Source: Streptomyces sp. NRRL S-31 (lineage in GTDB: Bacteria; Actinomycetota; Actinomycetes; Streptomycetales; Streptomycetaceae). From it: a stretch of DNA of 32,198 bases. The notes beneath the pieces were generated by a model. The model did not search any database, was not told the origin of the DNA, and saw only the letters and a program-made list of their open reading frames with translations. The stretch's first letter is position 1. Each line of letters starts with the position of its first letter. The stretch is from positions 1 to 32,198 of the forward strand of contig NZ_JOCB01000097.1 in the NCBI RefSeq assembly GCF_000718775.1, in the 5' to 3' direction. This document shows, one piece after another, positions 8,988-15,304 of the stretch. A program made the position numbers and the translations under genes.

Positions 8988-9707
8988 GTGAGGCTCACCC
9001 CCACCGAACGTGACCGGCTGCTGCTCTTCGGAGCCGCCGAGCTGGCCCGGGCCCGCCGGGCGCGCGGTCTGAGGCTGAACGTGCCGGAGGCCACCGCGCT
9101 GATCGCGGACACCGTCTGCGAGGCGGCCCGGGACGGCAGGCGGCTCGCCGAGGCCATCGAGGCGGCCCGGTCGGTGCTCGGCCCCGAGGACGTGCTGCCG
9201 GGCGTCGCCGACATCGTCACCGAGGTGATGGTCGAGGCCGTCTTCGACGACGGCTCCCGGCTCGCGGTCGTCTCCGACCCGATCGGCTGGGCCTCCCCCG
9301 AAGCAGGGGGAGGCATGGGGGAGGAGGCCCCCGGCGCGCTGCTGCCCGGCCCCGAGCACGCCGACCCGGAACCGGTCCTCCGGCTCCGCGTCACCAACAC
9401 CGCGACCGTGCCGGTCTCCGTCACCTCCCACTTCCACTTCTTCGAGGCCAACCCGCGCCTCGACTTCGACCGCCGCGCCGCCTACGGCATGCGGCTCGCC
9501 GTGCCCGCCGGCTCCTCGGTCCGCTTCGGGCCGGGGCAGAGCGAGGAGGTCGGGCTGGTCCCGATCGGCGGCGAGCGGATCGCGATCGGCTTCGCCGGAC
9601 TCGTGGACGGGCCGCTGGACGCCCCGGGCGCCCGGGAAGAGGCCCTGCGCACAGCCGCGGCCTGCGGTTATCTCGGAGCGACGCCGGACGGAGGCGAGGA
9701 GCGATGA
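8988..9707 (+). CDS. Urease gamma/beta fusion subunit (UreAB-like)
   Basis: The 239-residue protein joins the urease gamma subunit (about residues 1-100, LTPTERDRLLLFGAAELARA, then DVLPGVADIVTEVMVEAVFDDG) to the beta subunit (about 125-230, VTNTATVPVSVTSHFHFFEA, FDRRAAYGMRLAVPAGSSVRFGPGQ). These subunits scaffold the nickel-bearing alpha subunit. The GTG at 8988 is preceded by AAGGAGG with 10-nt spacing. The linker carries an in-frame palindromic element (9291-9314) encoding SPEAGGG, which looks like an insertion. The stop overlaps the next start in ATGA, so the two are translated together. No urease accessory gene is in the window, so nickel loading would need genes elsewhere. Confidence 0.9.
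   Translation: MRLTPTERDRLLLFGAAELARARRARGLRLNVPEATALIADTVCEAARDGRRLAEAIEAARSVLGPEDVLPGVADIVTEVMVEAVFDDGSRLAVVSDPIGWASPEAGGGMGEEAPGALLPGPEHADPEPVLRLRVTNTATVPVSVTSHFHFFEANPRLDFDRRAAYGMRLAVPAGSSVRFGPGQSEEVGLVPIGGERIAIGFAGLVDGPLDAPGAREEALRTAAACGYLGATPDGGEER
9291..9314. repeat. REP-like palindrome inside the urease gamma/beta linker
   Basis: GCCTCCCCC and GGGGGAGGC pair perfectly around a 6-nt loop, followed by ATGGGGGAGGAGGCCCCC-type sequence. Streptomycete genomes carry many short elements of this kind (clustered C and G runs in inverted order), normally between genes. Here it is translated in frame within the subunit linker. Confidence 0.55.
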
Positions 9708-11428
9708 GCCGTTCCAAGGGCCGGGAGGTCAGCCGGTCGATCCACGTCGAACCGCACGCCTACACGGCCACCCACGGCCCCCGCGCCGGCGACCGGCTCC
9801 GGCTCGGCGACTCCGGGCTGACGATCCGCGTCGAGTCCGACGCCCAGAAGTACGGCGACGAGTTCCTGGCCGGCTTCGGCAAGACCGCCCGCGACGGACT
9901 GCACCTGAAGGCCGCCGCCGTCCGCGACACCTGTGACGTCGTGATCAGCAACGTCGTCGTCATCGACGCGGTGCAGGGCATCCGCAAGGTGTCCATCGGC
10001 ATCCGCGAGGGGCGCATCGCGGCGATCGGGCGGGCGGGCAACCCGGACACCCTGGACGGGGTGGACGTGGTCGTCGGGACGGGCACGTCGATCGTCTCCG
10101 GCGAGGGTCTGATCGCCACCGCCGGTGCCGTCGACACCCACGTCCACCTGCTCTCGCCGCGCATCATGGAGGCATCCCTCGCCTCCGGCGTGACCACGAT
10201 CATCGGGCAGGAGTTCGGCCCGGTGTGGGGCGTCGGCGTCAACTCCCCCTGGGCGCTGCGGCACGCCTTCGGCGCCTTCGACGCCTGGCCGGTCAACATC
10301 GGCTTCCTGGGCCGGGGTTCGTCCTCGCACCCGGCACCGCTGATCGAGGCCCTGGCCGAGGGCGGGGCGAGCGGTTTCAAGGTGCACGAGGACATGGGCG
10401 CCCACACCCGCGCGCTGGACACCGCCCTGCGCGTCGCCGAGGAGCACGACGTCCAGGTGGCCCTGCACAGCGACGGCCTGAACGAGTGCCTGTCGGTCGA
10501 GGACACCCTGCGCGTCCTCGAAGGCCGCACGATCCACGCCTTCCACATCGAGGGCTGCGGCGGCGGGCACGTGCCCAACGTGCTGAAGATGGCCGGTGTC
10601 CCGAACGTCATCGGCTCCTCCACCAACCCCACCCTGCCCTTCGGCCGGGACGCGGTCGCCGAGCACTACGGCATGATCGTCTCCGTCCACGACCTCAAGC
10701 CCGACCTGCCCGGTGACGCGGCCATGGCCCGCGACCGCATCCGGGCCGGCACCATGGGCGCCGAGGACGTGCTGCACGACCTCGGCGCGATCGGCATCAC
10801 CTCTTCCGACGCCCAGGGCATGGGCCGGGCCGGTGAGACGGTCCGCCGTACGTTCGCCATGGCGGGCAAGATGAAGGCCGAGCTGGGGCCGCTGGACGGC
10901 GACGGGGACGGGGACGACAACGCCCGAGTCCTGCGCTACATGGCCAAGCTGACCATCAACCCGGCCATCGCGCACGGCCTCTCCCACGAGGTCGGCTCGA
11001 TCGAGACGGGCAAGCTCGCCGACATCGTGCTGTGGCGGCCCGAGTACTTCGGCGCCAAGCCGCAGCTGGTCCTCAAGTCCGGCTTCCCGGCGTACGGCGT
11101 GGTCGGCGACCCCAACGCGGCCACCGACACCTGCGAACCCCTCGTCCTGGGACCGCAGTTCGGCTCCTACGGCGCCACGGCCGCCGACCTCTCCGTCGCG
11201 TTCGTCGCCCGGGCCGCCGTCGAGGCGGGCAACGACACGATGCCCACCCGCAGGCGCCGGGTCGCGGTGCGCGGCACCCGGGGCATCGGCCCGGCCGACC
11301 TGCGGCTGAACGCGCGGCTCGGCGCGGTCGACGTGGACCGGCGCACCGGTCTGGTCACCCTCGACGGCGAGCCGCTCAGCTCCGAGCCCGCCGACTCCGT
11401 CTCCCTCAACCGCCTCTACTTCCTCTGA
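9704..11428 (+). CDS. Urease alpha-like nickel amidohydrolase, atypical substrate pocket
   Basis: The 574-residue protein is homologous to UreC along its length. Nickel ligands are all present: His146 and His148 (THVHLL), carbamylated Lys226 (GFKVHED), His255 (ALHSD), His281 (AFHIEGCGGGH) and Asp369 (TSSDAQ); the catalytic flap His329 is kept. It differs from classical ureases at the pocket. The GGGTGPAAGTHATT loop is replaced by a shorter GQEFGPVWGVG (168-178). The flap CHHLDP reads VHDLKP, losing the flap cysteine, and the alanine of SQAMG is glycine (Gly372). A hydrolase is certain; urea as substrate is doubtful. It overlaps the gamma/beta gene by 4 bases and is followed 56 bases later by agmatine deiminase. 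Confidence 0.85.
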   Translation: MSRSKGREVSRSIHVEPHAYTATHGPRAGDRLRLGDSGLTIRVESDAQKYGDEFLAGFGKTARDGLHLKAAAVRDTCDVVISNVVVIDAVQGIRKVSIGIREGRIAAIGRAGNPDTLDGVDVVVGTGTSIVSGEGLIATAGAVDTHVHLLSPRIMEASLASGVTTIIGQEFGPVWGVGVNSPWALRHAFGAFDAWPVNIGFLGRGSSSHPAPLIEALAEGGASGFKVHEDMGAHTRALDTALRVAEEHDVQVALHSDGLNECLSVEDTLRVLEGRTIHAFHIEGCGGGHVPNVLKMAGVPNVIGSSTNPTLPFGRDAVAEHYGMIVSVHDLKPDLPGDAAMARDRIRAGTMGAEDVLHDLGAIGITSSDAQGMGRAGETVRRTFAMAGKMKAELGPLDGDGDGDDNARVLRYMAKLTINPAIAHGLSHEVGSIETGKLADIVLWRPEYFGAKPQLVLKSGFPAYGVVGDPNAATDTCEPLVLGPQFGSYGATAADLSVAFVARAAVEAGNDTMPTRRRRVAVRGTRGIGPADLRLNARLGAVDVDRRTGLVTLDGEPLSSEPADSVSLNRLYFL

Positions 11429-11484
11429 CGACCCTGCCCGACCACCTCCTCCGACGACCCTCCTCAGACGACCAGGGAACGCAC

Positions 11485-12528
11485 ATGACCACCCCCGCCG
11501 CCGATGGCTTCCGGATGCCCGCCGAGTGGACCCCGCACGAGCGCACCTGGATGGCGTGGCCCGGTCCCAACCCCACCTTCGACGACCCCGAGGACCTCCG
11601 CCTCTCCCGCACGGCCTGGGCGTCCGTGGCCCGCGCCGTCCGCCGCTTCGAACCGGTGACGGTCGTCTGCGGACCCGGGCAGTCGGCCGAGGCGCGGGCG
11701 CTGCTCGGCCCCGGCGTCGACACGGTCGAACGGGACCTGGACGACGCCTGGATGCGGGACATCGGCCCGACCTTCCTGACCGACGGCGAGGGCTCACTCG
11801 CCGCCGTCGACTGGACGTTCAACGGCTGGGGCGCCCAGCACTGGGCCCGCTGGGAGCACGACGCGAAGATCGGCGCGTTCGTCGCCGACCTCGCGGGCGC
11901 GAAGACGTACGCCTCGAAGCTGGTCAACGAGGGCGGCGCGATCCACGTCGACGGCGAGGGCACCGTCCTGCTCACCGAGACCGTGCAGCTCGGCCCCGAG
12001 CGCAACCCGCACTGGTCGAAGGAGGAGGTCGAGGCGGAGATCCACGCCCACCTCGGCACCGAGAAGGCGATCTGGCTGCCGCGCGGCCTGACCGGGGACT
12101 ACCCTCCCCACGGCTTCGGCACCCTCGGCCACGTCGACATCGTGGCCGCCTTCGCCCGCCCCGGTGTCGTGGTCGCGCACCACCAGCCGGACCCGGCCCA
12201 CCCCGACCACGAGGTCACCAAGGAGGTCATCGGCCTGCTGAAGTCGGCGACCGACGCCCGGGGCCGCGCGCTCCAGGTCGTGGAGGTGCCCGCCCCGACC
12301 GTCCTGGAGGCCGACGGCCACTGGGCCGACTACTCCTACATCAACCACTACCTCTGCAACGGCGGGGTCGTGCTGTGCGGCTTCGACGATCCGCGTGACG
12401 AGACCGCCGCCGGCATCTTCCGCCGCCTCTTCCCCGAGCGGACGGTGACCCTGGTGGACGCCCGGACGGTCTTCGCGGGCGGCGGCGGCATCCACTGCAT
12501 CACGCAGCAGCAGCCGAAGACCCGCTGA
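11485..12528 (+). CDS. aguA: Agmatine deiminase
   Basis: AguA, of the guanidino-group modifying enzyme fold, converts agmatine to N-carbamoylputrescine and ammonia in the cytosol. The 347-residue protein has MPAEWTPHERTWMAWP at the start, DDAWMRDIGPTF (substrate-binding acids), GTLGHVDIVAAFARPG (catalytic His and Asp) and the nucleophile Cys338 in GGGGIHCITQQQP. ATG 11485 is the natural start with a weak AGGGAA upstream; the frame is open further upstream only inside ureC. It follows the urease-like alpha gene closely, on the same strand. The usual next enzyme, N-carbamoylputrescine amidohydrolase (AguB), is not in the window. Confidence 0.95.
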   Translation: MTTPAADGFRMPAEWTPHERTWMAWPGPNPTFDDPEDLRLSRTAWASVARAVRRFEPVTVVCGPGQSAEARALLGPGVDTVERDLDDAWMRDIGPTFLTDGEGSLAAVDWTFNGWGAQHWARWEHDAKIGAFVADLAGAKTYASKLVNEGGAIHVDGEGTVLLTETVQLGPERNPHWSKEEVEAEIHAHLGTEKAIWLPRGLTGDYPPHGFGTLGHVDIVAAFARPGVVVAHHQPDPAHPDHEVTKEVIGLLKSATDARGRALQVVEVPAPTVLEADGHWADYSYINHYLCNGGVVLCGFDDPRDETAAGIFRRLFPERTVTLVDARTVFAGGGGIHCITQQQPKTR

Positions 12529-12555
12529 CGAGGGGCGTTCGGGTAGAACATACGC

Positions 12556-13044
12556 GTGGATGTACTGCTCTGCGCCGCGTGCGGCCACCGGCTCACCGCA
12601 CCGGTCCGGCGCCTCGACGAGATCCCCGGGTCCGGCGGACGGGACGGGCTGCCCGGCCCCGGTGAGGCGTGCCGGCCCCCGGCCCTGCTGCCGCGCGGCC
12701 GCTACGCCGTGGACCCGCTGCCGCACGGGGCGCCGTTCGTGCCCGCGCCGAGGGACCGGGAGTACGACGGCGTGGTGCCCGGCGGCCCGTGGCGGTCCGA
12801 CGCGCGCGGGCTCCTCGTCTCCGCCGGGCCGCGCGGCACCTACGTCCTGCACCCGCTGGACGTCGTCGCACTGGACCCGCACCCCGACGTGACGCGGCAC
12901 ATCGGCTGCTGCGGCCCGGACGGGGAGCACGGCGTCAACCGGCTCTGCCGGTGCGGCGCCGAGGTGGCGATCGCGGCCGACGACTGCACCACCGAGTACG
13001 CGACCCGCCTCGTCCCCGGCGCGGTACGGGCGGTGCCGGCATGA
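12556..13044 (+). CDS. Cysteine-rich, zinc-ribbon-like protein of unknown function
   Basis: I do not recognise this 162-residue protein. It starts with a CxxC pair (LCAACGH, residues 6-11) and has further cysteines near the C-terminus (GCCGPDGEHG, LCRCGAE, DDC), suggesting one or two metal sites; no membrane segment or signal is seen. The start GTG at 12556 has no ribosome site, but TAGAAC at 12544-12549 would begin transcription at it, so a leaderless mRNA is plausible. It follows agmatine deiminase by 27 bases, and its stop overlaps the TetR start (ATGA). The close coupling hints at a role linked to the regulator. Confidence 0.75.
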   Translation: MDVLLCAACGHRLTAPVRRLDEIPGSGGRDGLPGPGEACRPPALLPRGRYAVDPLPHGAPFVPAPRDREYDGVVPGGPWRSDARGLLVSAGPRGTYVLHPLDVVALDPHPDVTRHIGCCGPDGEHGVNRLCRCGAEVAIAADDCTTEYATRLVPGAVRAVPA

Positions 13045-13691
13045 CCGGGGCCCCGGCGCCCCGCCGCCGCACCCCCGCCCCGCCCCGCGAGGAGGTCCTC
13101 GCCGCCGCCATGGGCATGATCGCCGAGCGCGGGCTGGAGAAGCTGACCATGGCGGGGCTGGGCCGCGAGGTCCAGATGAGCAGCGGCCACCTGCTGTACT
13201 ACTTCCGCTCCAAGGACGAGCTGCTGCTGCGGACCCTGGAGTGGAGCGAGGGCCGGCTCGGGGCGGAGCGGGGACGGCTGCTCACCGGCCCCGGCACCGC
13301 CCGCGAGCGGCTGTCCGCCTACGTCGACCTGTACGTCCCCGACGGCCACCGCGACCCGCACTGGACGCTCTGGCTGGAGGTCTGGAACCGCTCGCAGAAC
13401 GCCGACGAGGCCGCGCGCGAGCGCCAGGCGGCGATCGAGGGGGCCTGGCACCGCGACCTGGTCGCGCTGGTCGCCGAGGGCGTCTCGCGGGGCGAGTTCC
13501 GCGCGGTGGACGCGGACCGCTTCGCGGCCCGGCTGCGTGCGCTGCTCGACGGGTTCTCCATCCACGTCGCCATCGGGCTGCGCGGCACCGATCGCGGGCA
13601 AGTGCTCCGCCACGTCCGGGAGTTCATCGCGGACACGCTGCTGGCCGACGAGTCGGGCGAAGGAGTCGTCCCCGGTGCCGCCGGGCAGTAA
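13041..13691 (+). CDS. TetR-family transcriptional regulator
   Basis: The 216-residue protein has the N-terminal TetR helix-turn-helix (about residues 18-68: EEVLAAAMGMIAERGLEKLT, then QMSSGHLLYYFRSKDELLL). The ligand-binding C-terminal domain resembles the BetI-type group (DPHWTLWLEVWNRSQ, then ARLRALLDGFSIH). The start overlaps the preceding stop in ATGA, and the transporter gene begins 6 bases after its stop, so regulator and transporter share a message. The obvious candidate target is its own operon. The ligand is unknown; an agmatine or polyamine-related compound would fit the neighbours but is inference. Confidence 0.9.
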   Translation: MTGAPAPRRRTPAPPREEVLAAAMGMIAERGLEKLTMAGLGREVQMSSGHLLYYFRSKDELLLRTLEWSEGRLGAERGRLLTGPGTARERLSAYVDLYVPDGHRDPHWTLWLEVWNRSQNADEAARERQAAIEGAWHRDLVALVAEGVSRGEFRAVDADRFAARLRALLDGFSIHVAIGLRGTDRGQVLRHVREFIADTLLADESGEGVVPGAAGQ

Positions 13692-13697
13692 CGGCCC

Positions 13698-15020
13698 ATG
13701 GGACGACAACACTGGAAGAAGATCTGGGTCGGCTCGGCGGGGAACATGGTCGAGTGGTTCGACTGGTTCGTGTACGCGAGCTTCGCCCCCTATTTCGCCG
13801 GCACGTTCTTCCCGAGCGGCAACCCCACCGCCCAGCTGATGAACACCGCCGGCATCTTCGCCGTGGGCTTCTTCATGCGGCCGGTGGGCGGCTGGCTGCT
13901 GGGCCGGGTCGGTGACCGCAAGGGCCGCAAGGCGGCGCTCACCCTGACCGTGACGCTCATGTCGGCGTCGGCGGTGCTCATCGCCGTCGCCCCCACCTAC
14001 GCGGTCGCCGGCTACGGCGGCGCGCTCGTCCTGCTCGTCGCCCGCCTGCTCCAGGGCCTGTCGGTGGGCGGCGAGTACGCGGCCAGCGCCACCTATCTGA
14101 CGGAGGCCACGGACCCGGCCCGGCGGGGCTTCGCCTCCAGCTTCCAGTACGTCTCCATGACCGCCGGGCAGATCGCCGGCCTCGGCCTGCTGATCATCCT
14201 GCAACGGACCCTGTCCGACGACGCGCTGCACGGCTACGGCTGGCGCATCCCGTTCGTCGTCGGCGCGCTCGGCGCGGCGGTCGTCTTCTACCTGCGTCGC
14301 AGCATGCTGGAGACCGAGGTGTACGCGGAGGACACCTCCCACACGGCGGAGCGCGGCACCCTCGGCGCCCTGTGGCGGCACAAGCGGGAGGCGTTCCTGG
14401 TCGTCGCCCTCACCATGGGCGGCACGGTGGCCTACTACACCTACACCACCTACCTGACGAAGTACCTCTCCAACTCGGCCGGCCTGTCCAAGCAGACGGC
14501 CACGCTGGTCTCCTTCACCGCGCTGATCGTCTTCGCCTGCCTCCAGCCACTCGCGGGCGCCCTCTCCGACCGGATCGGCCGCCGTCCGCTGCTCATCACC
14601 TTCGCCGTCGGCTCCACCGTCCTCACCGTGCCGGTCATGACCCTGCTCAGGCACGCGGACGGCTACTGGCCCGCCCTCGGCCTCGCCCTGCTGGCGCTGG
14701 TCGTGGTCACCGGCTACACCTCCATCAACGCCTGTGTGAAGGCCGAGCTGTTCCCGACCGGTGTCCGCGCGCTCGGCGTGGCCCTGCCGTACGCCGTCGC
14801 CAACGCCCTCTTCGGCGGCACCGCCGAGTACGTCGCCCTGTGGTTCAAGAAGGGCGGTATCGAGTCCGGTTTCTACTGGTACGTGGCCGCCTGTGCCGCC
14901 GTCTCCCTGGTGGTGTACGTCTCCATGCGCGAGACGAAGGACCTGGACCTGACCCGGATGCGGCCCGCCGGGGCGGCCGGGGACCGGTCCGGGGCGGCCG
15001 ACCGGGCGCCCGCATCCTGA
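13698..15020 (+). CDS. MFS metabolite:H+ symporter (MHS family)
   Basis: The 440-residue membrane protein has about twelve hydrophobic segments. The N-terminal GNMVEWFDWFVYASFAPYFA and the loop GDRKGRKAALT between helices 2 and 3 mark the metabolite:H+ symporter family, which includes permeases for alpha-ketoglutarate, proline/betaine, shikimate and citrate. RLLQGLSVGGEYAAS is the expected helix-4 motif. The substrate cannot be read from the sequence. No ribosome site is evident, so translation probably depends on the TetR gene ending 6 bases upstream. Given the operon, an organic acid or amine linked to agmatine use is possible. Confidence 0.88.
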   Translation: MGRQHWKKIWVGSAGNMVEWFDWFVYASFAPYFAGTFFPSGNPTAQLMNTAGIFAVGFFMRPVGGWLLGRVGDRKGRKAALTLTVTLMSASAVLIAVAPTYAVAGYGGALVLLVARLLQGLSVGGEYAASATYLTEATDPARRGFASSFQYVSMTAGQIAGLGLLIILQRTLSDDALHGYGWRIPFVVGALGAAVVFYLRRSMLETEVYAEDTSHTAERGTLGALWRHKREAFLVVALTMGGTVAYYTYTTYLTKYLSNSAGLSKQTATLVSFTALIVFACLQPLAGALSDRIGRRPLLITFAVGSTVLTVPVMTLLRHADGYWPALGLALLALVVVTGYTSINACVKAELFPTGVRALGVALPYAVANALFGGTAEYVALWFKKGGIESGFYWYVAACAAVSLVVYVSMRETKDLDLTRMRPAGAAGDRSGAADRAPAS

Positions 15021-15063
15021 GACGGACGCGGAGCCGGGGGCGCGGCTGTGCCAGACTGCCCCC

Positions 15064-15114
15064 GTGCTCTCGTTCGCCATGATTATGGGCAGCAGGCGCG
15101 CCGGTCCGCAGTGA
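15064..15114 (+). CDS. Possible leaderless 16-residue leader peptide
   Basis: A GTG seven bases after the CAGACT box opens a 16-codon frame ending in the TGA at 15112-15114 and reading (M)LSFAMIMGSRRAGPQ. It overlaps the start of a second candidate leader frame in GTGA. It has no ribosome site of its own. It may be a regulatory leader peptide in front of cimA or chance. Confidence 0.3.
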   Translation: MLSFAMIMGSRRAGPQ

Positions 15115-15272
15115 CCACTCCGTACGACCAGGTGCGGGTGGCCATCGTCGTCCTCGACCCGCGCGCAGACCTCTCGCACCCGCGAGGGGTTTTTTCGTTT
15201 TCCGGCCCACCTTCAGCCGGGAACGGAGCGCGGGGGAGTATGGGGGGACGGTGGAGCCGGGCATTCCGGTAA
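15111..15272 (+). CDS. Possible second leader frame with Val/Ile/Leu codon cluster
   Basis: From GTG 15111 this 53-codon frame reads TTPYDQVRVAIVVLD, with six branched-chain residues in nine codons, then continues through the terminator to 15272. A ribosome stalled on the Ile-Val-Val-Leu codons would mask the first hairpin. A ribosome that continues would cover the terminator stem. It lacks a clear ribosome site and would need coupling to the preceding short frame. Confidence 0.3.
   Translation: MTTPYDQVRVAIVVLDPRADLSHPRGVFSFSGPPSAGNGARGSMGGRWSRAFR
15169..15195 (+). terminator. Rho-independent terminator with six T, upstream of cimA
   Basis: A 9-bp stem (15169-15177 with 15182-15190, one G-T pair) with an ACCC loop runs into TTTTTT. 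A U-tract this clean is unusual at this GC content. It may end the transporter operon, but the alternative pairing upstream makes an attenuator more attractive. Confidence 0.75.
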
Positions 15273-15304
15273 GACCGAAGATCCACAACAGGAGCCTTGA
15301 GACC

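Larger units (their letters stand above)
15052..15195 (+). promoter_or_regulatory. Candidate branched-chain attenuator leader of cimA
   Basis: CAGACT (15052-15057) could start a transcript at the GTG of 15064. A G-rich segment at 15134-15140 can pair either with 15157-15162 (hairpin enclosing ATC GTC GTC CTC codons) or with CACCCGC at 15177-15183, which would break the T-tailed terminator at 15169-15195. This mutually exclusive pairing is the hallmark of attenuation. Branched-chain attenuation upstream of ilvB and leuA is known in streptomycetes; this example is inferred. Confidence 0.5.

Noticed and set aside
9704..11428. Calling the alpha-like gene simply urease (ureC)
   Set aside because: The metal site fits, but the substrate loop and flap differ from classical urease, and accessory genes are missing, so the function was left open and no gene symbol given.
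9668..11797. A 709-codon minus-strand frame over the urease alpha-like gene
   Set aside because: Antisense shadow; the plus-strand frame has complete metal-ligand motifs.
12840..15179. A 779-codon minus-strand frame over the TetR and transporter genes
   Set aside because: Antisense to two clearly recognised genes, with repetitive Gly/Asp/Val/Arg/His composition and no motif.
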